Shown here piece by piece: positions 58,810 through 64,000 of a stretch of DNA of 64,000 bases. Origin of the DNA: Nibrella saemangeumensis (lineage in GTDB: Bacteria; Bacteroidota; Bacteroidia; Cytophagales; Spirosomataceae). How positions within the stretch are numbered: position 1 is the stretch's first letter; every line of letters begins with the position of its first letter. The DNA is taken from the NCBI RefSeq assembly GCF_039541915.1, contig NZ_BAABHD010000023.1, forward strand, positions 1 through 64,000, given 5' to 3'. The translations under genes and the position numbers were made by a program. A model generated the notes under the pieces. It did no database searches and was not told the origin of the DNA. It saw only the letters and a list, made by a program, of their open reading frames with translations.

Positions 58810-60783
58810 ATGATTAAATACAAACAGTTTATCAATCTTGTAACTGCCGGCTTGCTGCTTTTGGGTGTACACACAGGTTGGGGGCAGGCTAAGAAAACAA
58901 ACAATCCGGTCATTCAGCCGGGTTATTTTATGTTTCCGATTATGCCCGGTGAAGCCAATTCGCTGTCGGGTGGGTTGGGCGACCTGCGGGCTAACCACTT
59001 CCACGCCGGGCTGGATATCCGGACCAAACAGCGGGAAGGGCTGGACGTATACGCGGCTGCTGATGGGTATATATCACGCATCGCGGTGCTTACGGCCGGC
59101 TACGGCAACGTAATTTTCATCAAGCACCCCAATGGCCTTACCACCGTGTATGGCCACCTGAAAGTGCTCAACGATACCCTGGCCCGGTATCTGCGCCAGG
59201 AGCAGTATAAGCGACAGACATTTGAGATCGACCTGCGCCCGGAACCCGGACAGTTTCCGGTACGCAAAGGTGAGGTAATCGCATTGTCGGGCAATACTGG
59301 GGGATCGGGTGGGCCGCACCTGCATTTCGAAATCCGGGATGATAAGGATAATCTGCTGAACCCGCTGCTTTTTGGCTTTAATGAGATTACCGACGAGGTG
59401 AATCCCTACTTCGAAAAGGTGGCGTTACGGACACTCACCCCCGAGTCACGCGTCAACGGCGAGTTCCAGCGACTTGTGCTGACACCAGTGCGCCGGGCCG
59501 ACGGCAGTTATGGGTTTAACCAGCCTGTTACAGCCTCCGGCCTTATTGGTCTTGAACTGCTGGCGTTTGATAAAACCAGTGGTTCTCCGTTCAGGAGTGG
59601 CCTGAGTTGTATTGAGATCAAGCTGGATGGCCGGGAGGTATTTGCCTATAACATGGATAGTTTTCCGAATGAGCAGACGCGCTACATCAACGTCCATATG
59701 AATTATGAGGCTGAGCAAATCTCAGGCCAGCGGTATCACCGGGGCTACGTTGCCGACGGTAATGCGCTTACCTTGTATAAGATGGATAACTGGCGCGGTA
59801 AGCTGCCATTACTCGACGGCAAGCCTCACGAAATTACGATCACCCTGTACGACGCTCACCAGAACTCGGCGCAACTGCGGTTTACCGTTCAACCGGAACC
59901 GGCACCCCCAGCCGAGGCTACGGCTACCCAAACCATAACGGCCACTACAGGTACAACACCCACCGGGACGGTTGAGCCAGTTCCGTCTGTTAGTATTGCA
60001 ACCGACGAAAACGTGCTGAAACTGACAGTCCGGAACTTGCCGGCCGGAGAACCGCCGGTTGCTCAGCTTTACATGGGGCGCTGGCCGGAAGAACTACCCG
60101 TCAGCTACGTTAAAAACAATCAGGCGGTTTACCTCATCGACCTCCGGAAGTTTATGCCCGATTCGGTGCAGATCGGTTCCGGTATCATGCGAACATTCCT
60201 CCAGAAACGGATTGTACCCGGCAAGGAGGAAACCTACGAAAAGGAAAACGTTAGTCTGAACTTTGGTCCGAAGACCCTGTTTGACACCCTGTTCTTAGCG
60301 ATCAGGCATATGCCGGGCCACGTATTCGAAATTAATCAGCATACAATTCCCGTAAATGAATCGCTGGCGGTCTCGTATAAACCAGCCGACACGACGGGTA
60401 TCAATCCGGCACGAACCCAACTCTATAATACCAGCGGGAACCGGAAGCAACTCGTTGGTGGAACCTGGAAAGACGGACGCATAGAGTTTAAAACGCGGCA
60501 GTTGGGTCGTTTCCAGTTACTGACCGATACGATACCGCCGAAGGTGCAGTTCGTCGCGAAAACACCCGGTACTATTTCGGCTAAAATTACGGATGATCTA
60601 TCCGGCATCAACACGTTCCGGGCCCTGATCAATGGTGAATGGGTACTGATGCTGTACGATTACAAGAAAGCACTGATCTGGTCTGACAAACTCGACCCAG
60701 CCAAGCCTTTTAAAGGCGACGTAACCATTGAAGTCACCGACCGCGCCGGCAATGTAACAACGGCCTCGGCGGTGATCCCTTAA
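58810..60783 (+). CDS. M23 family metallopeptidase with large C-terminal region
   Basis: This 657-residue protein has a signal peptide (residues 1-25, cleavage after GWG). Its LytM/M23 peptidase domain sits unusually near the N-terminus, with ligands His65 and Asp69 (HFHAGLDI) and the HLHF motif in GGPHLHFEI near residue 173, so the zinc site is complete. About 470 residues of beta-rich sequence of unknown fold follow, with a Thr/Pro/Ala-rich linker near residue 365-395 and an Ig-like end (KITDDLSGINTFRALING). It is expected to cut peptidoglycan crosslinks. The C-terminal part may bind partners or substrate. Confidence 0.9.
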   Translation: MIKYKQFINLVTAGLLLLGVHTGWGQAKKTNNPVIQPGYFMFPIMPGEANSLSGGLGDLRANHFHAGLDIRTKQREGLDVYAAADGYISRIAVLTAGYGNVIFIKHPNGLTTVYGHLKVLNDTLARYLRQEQYKRQTFEIDLRPEPGQFPVRKGEVIALSGNTGGSGGPHLHFEIRDDKDNLLNPLLFGFNEITDEVNPYFEKVALRTLTPESRVNGEFQRLVLTPVRRADGSYGFNQPVTASGLIGLELLAFDKTSGSPFRSGLSCIEIKLDGREVFAYNMDSFPNEQTRYINVHMNYEAEQISGQRYHRGYVADGNALTLYKMDNWRGKLPLLDGKPHEITITLYDAHQNSAQLRFTVQPEPAPPAEATATQTITATTGTTPTGTVEPVPSVSIATDENVLKLTVRNLPAGEPPVAQLYMGRWPEELPVSYVKNNQAVYLIDLRKFMPDSVQIGSGIMRTFLQKRIVPGKEETYEKENVSLNFGPKTLFDTLFLAIRHMPGHVFEINQHTIPVNESLAVSYKPADTTGINPARTQLYNTSGNRKQLVGGTWKDGRIEFKTRQLGRFQLLTDTIPPKVQFVAKTPGTISAKITDDLSGINTFRALINGEWVLMLYDYKKALIWSDKLDPAKPFKGDVTIEVTDRAGNVTTASAVIP

Positions 60784-60787
60784 CGTT

Positions 60788-60850
60788 GTTCCAGGTTTAC
60801 GGGTTTATGTTTCAGGCTGTTTGATTATTCGCTCAACCTGAAACCCGGAA
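60788..60850. repeat. Heptamer-phased inverted repeat (M23 / bcp)
   Basis: Nine 7-nt words in one phase (GTTCCAG, GTTTACG, GTTTCAG, then CGCTCAA, CCTGAAA, CCCGGAA) form two arms of partial complementarity. It lies between two plus-strand genes, starting 5 bp after the M23 stop. The words are close to those at 55687 and 57045. Confidence 0.7.
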
Positions 60851-60875
60851 CTCACCCATACAAGTATCACTATTT

Positions 60876-61325
60876 ATGCAACTCAAAGTAGGCGACAAAG
60901 CTCCTGATTTTGAAACGCAGGACCAGAATGGTCAGCCGCTCAGACTCTCGGATTTTCGGGGAAAAAAGGTAGTATTGTATTTTTACCCGAAAGATGATAC
61001 CACCGGTTGCACGGCTCAGGCTTGTAGCCTGCGCGACAACTACGACTCGCTCCGTCAGGCTGGTTACGAAGTACTGGGCGTAAGTGTTGATGACGGGAAG
61101 TCGCATCAGAAGTTTATCGGCAAATACAACCTGCCGTTCAGCCTCATTGCCGACACCAGCAAAGAAGTGGTAGAAGCTTATGGCGTCTGGCAGGAGAAAT
61201 CAATGTATGGCCGCAAGTACATGGGCACCGTCCGCACCACATTTATCATCAATGAGGACGGTGTCATCACCGACATTATCGACAAAGTAGATACCAAGAG
61301 GCACGCAGCGCAAATTCTAAAATAA
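60876..61325 (+). CDS. bcp: Thioredoxin-dependent peroxiredoxin Bcp (PrxQ type)
   Basis: This 149-residue peroxidase reduces hydrogen peroxide and lipid peroxides. The peroxidatic and resolving cysteines are Cys45 and Cys50 in DDTTGCTAQACSLRD, the spacing of PrxQ/BCP proteins. It starts MQLKVGDKAPDFETQDQNG, and the VRTTFIIN strand is near residue 121. The length fits the family. It lies between heptamer-repeat hairpins on both sides, so it may be an independent unit. Confidence 0.96.
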   Translation: MQLKVGDKAPDFETQDQNGQPLRLSDFRGKKVVLYFYPKDDTTGCTAQACSLRDNYDSLRQAGYEVLGVSVDDGKSHQKFIGKYNLPFSLIADTSKEVVEAYGVWQEKSMYGRKYMGTVRTTFIINEDGVITDIIDKVDTKRHAAQILK

Positions 61326-61388
61326 GACTCCAGACAGAGACATTGGACTTTAGACAAAAAGGTCCAGCGTCTAACGTCTTTGGTCAAC
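61326..61388. repeat. Heptamer-phased repeat (bcp / transketolase)
   Basis: Nine 7-nt words in one phase: the first five are GACTCCA, GACAGAG, ACATTGG, ACTTTAG and ACAAAAA, then GGTCCAG, CGTCTAA, CGTCTTT and GGTCAAC. Arms are only partly complementary (GACTCCA and TTTAGAC against GGTCCAG and GTCTAA). It begins at the base after the bcp stop. Confidence 0.6.
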
Positions 61389-61398
61389 TGTTTGAAAC

Positions 61399-62259
61399 AT
61401 GGAAACCCAACAACTCGAACAAATTGCGGTCCAGGTCCGGCGCGATATTCTCCGGATGGTACACGCGGTAAACTCCGGCCACCCCGGCGGCTCTTTGGGC
61501 TGTACTGATCTTTTTGTAGCCCTGTATTTTGACGTCCTGCGGCTGAAGCGTGATGATCAGGGCAAGGTCATTTTCGACATGGATGGTCGGGACGAAGACC
61601 TGTTCTTTCTGTCCAACGGCCACATCTCACCGGTATGGTATTCTGTGCTGGCGCGGGCGGGCTACTTTCCCGTTTCGGAATTGAGCACCTTCCGGAAAAT
61701 TGACAGCCGTTTGCAGGGCCACCCCGCAACCGCCGAGCACCTGCCGGGTATTCGGATAGCGTCTGGTTCGCTGGGACAGGGCTTGTCGGCCGCCTGCGGG
61801 GCCGCATTGGCCAAGCGCCTGAACGGTGACGATAAGCATGTGTATGTGCTAATGGGCGATGGTGAGCAGCAGGAAGGGCAGGTATGGGAAGCAGCCTCGT
61901 TTGCTCCGCATCATAAGCTGGGTAACCTGACGGCCATTATCGACCTCAACCACCAGCAGATCGACGGTCCGACCGACCTGGTAATGAACAATCGCGACCT
62001 CGGCGAAAAATACCGGGCGTTCGGCTGGAATGTGACGGACATGAAAGGCAACGACTTGGCGGACGTGTTACGCACCTTACACGAGTCGAAGAACGACTCT
62101 GAAGTACCTACCCTGATTCTGATGCACACCGAAATGGGTTACGGCGTCGACTTCATGATGGGCAGCCACAAATGGCATGGCGTCGCGCCGAACGACGAAC
62201 AACTGGCTACTGCTCTGAACCAATTACCGATTACCATCAGCGATTTGAAGGACTACTAA
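61399..62259 (+). CDS. Transketolase, N-terminal (PP-domain) subunit
   Basis: This 286-residue half-transketolase has the TPP pyrophosphate-binding part: VNSGHPGGSLGCTDLFVALYF near residue 25 (split over two strands), LGQGLSAACGAAL and the GDGEQQEGQVWEA...N motif near residue 154. Together with the downstream gene it makes a full enzyme that moves two-carbon units between sugar phosphates. It starts right after the previous repeat. It ends 21 bp before the second subunit's ATG, so the two are co-transcribed. Confidence 0.94.
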   Translation: METQQLEQIAVQVRRDILRMVHAVNSGHPGGSLGCTDLFVALYFDVLRLKRDDQGKVIFDMDGRDEDLFFLSNGHISPVWYSVLARAGYFPVSELSTFRKIDSRLQGHPATAEHLPGIRIASGSLGQGLSAACGAALAKRLNGDDKHVYVLMGDGEQQEGQVWEAASFAPHHKLGNLTAIIDLNHQQIDGPTDLVMNNRDLGEKYRAFGWNVTDMKGNDLADVLRTLHESKNDSEVPTLILMHTEMGYGVDFMMGSHKWHGVAPNDEQLATALNQLPITISDLKDY

Positions 62260-62280
62260 TAATTGGACAGCACACACATC

Positions 62281-63237
62281 ATGAAGAAATACACCTATAC
62301 CGATAAAAAAGACACTCGTTCGGGCTTCGGCGCGGGCATTCTGGAACTGGGCCGTACTAACCCCAATGTAGTAGCCTTAACGGCTGACCTCGCCGGCTCG
62401 CTTAAACTGGAAGGTTTTATCAAGGAATTTCCGGACCGGTTTATCCAGTGCGGCATCTCCGAAGCCAATATGATTGGCGTCTCCGCTGGTTTGACCATCG
62501 GCGGAAAGATTCCGTTTGCCACTACCTTTGCCAATTTTGCCACGGGTCGCGTGTACGATCAGATTCGGCAGTCGGTAGCGTATTCCGGTAAGAACGTCAA
62601 GATTTGCGCGTCGCACGCGGGCTTAACGCTGGGCGAAGACGGGGCCACCCACCAAATTCTGGAAGACCTCGGCATGATGAAGATGCTACCGAACATGACG
62701 GTTATCACCCCCTGCGATTACAACCAGACCAAAGCCGCTACCATCGCCATCGCCGATTACCAGGGACCGGTTTACCTGCGTTTTGGCCGGCCGGTGATTC
62801 CCATTTTCACACCTGCCGACCAGAAATTTGAAATAGGTAAAGCCCTGATGCTGAACGAAGGACCGGATGTATCCATATTTGCGACCGGTCACCTGGTGTG
62901 GGAAGCCATTCAGGCCGGCGAGAAACTGGCCGAAGAAGGTATTGAGGCAGAAATTATTAACATTCATACGATAAAACCGTTAGATGAAGAAGCTATCCTG
63001 ACCTCGGTGCGGAAAACGCGCTGCGCTGTGTCGGCCGAAGAACATCAGCTCAACGGTGGCCTGGGTGACAGTATCGCCCAAACCCTGGCCCGTAACTACC
63101 CGGCTCCACTCGAAATGATAGGCGTGCATGATTCGTTCGGTGAAAGCGGTACTCCGGCCCAATTGATGCAGAAATACGGCCTCACCGCCGACAAAATTGT
63201 AGAAGCCGCCAAGCGGGCGATGGAACGCAGAGTGTAG
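62281..63237 (+). CDS. Transketolase, C-terminal (Pyr-domain) subunit
   Basis: This 318-residue half-transketolase has the pyrimidine-binding and C-terminal domains: GFGAGILELGRTNPNVV near residue 14, the catalytic Glu in CGISEANMIGVSAGL near residue 62, and DGATHQILEDLGMM near residue 121. The family-typical C-terminal domain begins VSIFATGHLVWEA. The ATG at 62281 is chosen over a TTG six codons upstream. Together with the preceding subunit it forms the active-site pair. A heptamer-repeat hairpin follows. Confidence 0.94.
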   Translation: MKKYTYTDKKDTRSGFGAGILELGRTNPNVVALTADLAGSLKLEGFIKEFPDRFIQCGISEANMIGVSAGLTIGGKIPFATTFANFATGRVYDQIRQSVAYSGKNVKICASHAGLTLGEDGATHQILEDLGMMKMLPNMTVITPCDYNQTKAATIAIADYQGPVYLRFGRPVIPIFTPADQKFEIGKALMLNEGPDVSIFATGHLVWEAIQAGEKLAEEGIEAEIINIHTIKPLDEEAILTSVRKTRCAVSAEEHQLNGGLGDSIAQTLARNYPAPLEMIGVHDSFGESGTPAQLMQKYGLTADKIVEAAKRAMERRV

Positions 63238-63241
63238 AGTA

Positions 63242-63321
63242 AGCAGCAGGCAGTTCTCAATAGGCAGAAAAGAACAGTCTGCAAACTGCTTACTGCGAAC
63301 TGCCTACTGAGAACTGCTAAC
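63242..63321. repeat. Heptamer-phased inverted repeat (transketolase / sigma factor)
   Basis: Eleven 7-nt words in one phase (AGCAGCA, GGCAGTT, CTCAATA, GGCAGAA and so on, then AACTGCT, TACTGCG, AACTGCC, TACTGAG, AACTGCT) form arms that pair as GCAGTTCTCAATAGGCAG with CTGCCTACTGAGAACTGC, one mismatch. It ends 8 bp before the sigma factor ATG. Confidence 0.85.
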
Positions 63322-63328
63322 TATAAAA

Positions 63329-63871
63329 ATGACGGACCAGGAACTCCTTGAAAAATATCGTAATCCGGAGACCCGGAACTTTGCCTTTAATCTGCTGGTA
63401 CGCCAATACCAGCAGAAAATTTATTGGCATATCCGGAAGATGGTGATCGACCATGATGATGCCGATGACCTCACGCAGGAAACGTTCATTAAGGTCTGGA
63501 CCAGTCTGGAGAACTTCAGGGGCGACAGTCAGTTATATACCTGGATTTACCGCATTGCCACCAATGAATGCCTCAACTTTCTGAACAAAAAACGCCGGAA
63601 GTTCTTCCTGCCCATTGGTGATGTGGAAGGCGAACTGACCGACAAGCTGGAAAGCGATACAGGTGGTCCCAGTGGCGACGAAGTACAACTCAAATTACAG
63701 AAAGCACTGCTCAAATTACCCGACAAGCAGCGGCTGGTGTTCAACATGAAGTATTTCGATGATATGAAATACGAAGAAATTGCTGAAATTACGGGTACAT
63801 CGGTCGGAGCCCTTAAAGCGTCCTACCATTTGGCGGTTAAAAAAATAGAAGAATATTTAAACGGGGATTAA
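63329..63871 (+). CDS. RNA polymerase sigma-70 factor, ECF type
   Basis: This 180-residue ECF sigma factor has a sigma-2 region with DADDLTQETFIKVW near residue 45 and IYRIATNECLNFL near residue 72, and a sigma-4 region from LPDKQRLVF near residue 130 with the helix-turn-helix EEIAEITGTSVGALKASYHLAVKK (split). The linker is acidic and Gly-rich. The gene following it, starting at 63915, is probably its partner. Target promoters are unknown. Confidence 0.93.
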   Translation: MTDQELLEKYRNPETRNFAFNLLVRQYQQKIYWHIRKMVIDHDDADDLTQETFIKVWTSLENFRGDSQLYTWIYRIATNECLNFLNKKRRKFFLPIGDVEGELTDKLESDTGGPSGDEVQLKLQKALLKLPDKQRLVFNMKYFDDMKYEEIAEITGTSVGALKASYHLAVKKIEEYLNGD

Positions 63872-63914
63872 ACCTCGCTATACCCGGCTTGTCAAAGAAC
63901 TAACAACAAATGTT

Positions 63915-64000
63915 ATGAGCGACAAGAAATACATACGGATTGAGGAGCTGAACAAAGAGCACCCGCTGCGTCAACAGCCATTTACGGTGCCGGAGGGGTA
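63915..64000 (+). CDS. Start of gene downstream of the sigma factor (3' end outside window)
   Basis: Only the first 28 codons are present. They start MSDKKYIRIEELNKE and reach FTVPEGY. Short proteins beginning with a charged helix and a PFxVPxGYF segment often follow ECF sigma genes in Cytophagales and are treated as anti-sigma-type or hypothetical proteins. The 43-bp gap to the sigma gene suits co-transcription. Too short to identify. Confidence 0.55.
   Translation, partial: MSDKKYIRIEELNKEHPLRQQPFTVPEG

Overview
The window reads as a chromosomal segment of a Bacteroidota bacterium, most likely in the Cytophagales near Spirosoma. The signs are: two secreted proteins with C-terminal type IX secretion (T9SS) sorting domains; Tat-signal TIM-barrel sugar isomerases; DUF2723, DUF4136, caspase-family and PKD/kelch lipoproteins typical of that group; a transketolase split into two genes; almost no Shine-Dalgarno sequences; and promoters of the Bacteroidota form TTG-N19/20-TAnnTTTG (glyS, rpsU, sbtA). 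No rRNA, tRNA, CRISPR array, prophage or intact insertion sequence was seen. Taxonomy is inferred from gene content only.

Layout. 0-4 kb: the 3' end of a repeat-rich T9SS adhesin, then a three-gene ABC-2 exporter operon with 4-nt overlaps. 4-14.5 kb: M1 aminopeptidase, LolC/E-like permease with rbfA, a polytopic membrane protein, rpiB, a LOG-family protein, a serine hydrolase, an RlpA-like lipoprotein and a triple helix-hairpin-helix protein. 14.5-26 kb: a choice-of-anchor I T9SS protein, glyS, an SRPBCC protein, a DAACS symporter, a NatAB-like ABC pair and a DUF2723 membrane protein. 26-29.4 kb is the accessory stretch: nested palindromic repeats, two small exported proteins, a decayed outer-membrane protein and a frameshifted toxin-antitoxin pair. 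29.4-38 kb: sugar isomerase, an L,D-transpeptidase-like protein lacking its catalytic motif, grpE-dnaJ, queG, a TetR regulator, kynU and a methyltransferase. 38-46 kb: GMC oxidoreductase, then a minus-strand group with two caspase-family paralogues (one with Ser in place of the catalytic Cys), a second sugar isomerase and a Ppx/GppA phosphatase. 46-52 kb: rpsU, a Xer recombinase, eboA, sbtA, two envelope genes and an eboB-like TatD hydrolase. 52-64 kb: groES-groEL, lolD, sucC, M48 and M23 peptidases, a FAH-family protein, bcp, split transketolase, and a sigma factor with the start of its downstream gene.

Working together: grpE-dnaJ and groES-groEL form the folding machinery. lolD and the LolC/E-like permease, which are unlinked here, could serve one lipoprotein-release complex. 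The caspase group has the order of an operon of exported proteins. eboA and eboB lie 2.7 kb apart with sbtA and two reversed genes between them, so a normally compact cluster appears broken up.

Most unusual features: (1) eight intergenic inverted repeats built from iterated 7-nt or 8-nt words kept in one phase, with different words at each site, lying at convergent, tandem and even divergent junctions; (2) two exported proteins that keep their fold but have lost catalytic residues (a pseudo-caspase and a pseudo-L,D-transpeptidase); (3) a 7-5-7 palindrome sitting on the promoter of the bicarbonate transporter gene; (4) a terminator whose U-tract runs directly into the start codon of the serine hydrolase gene.
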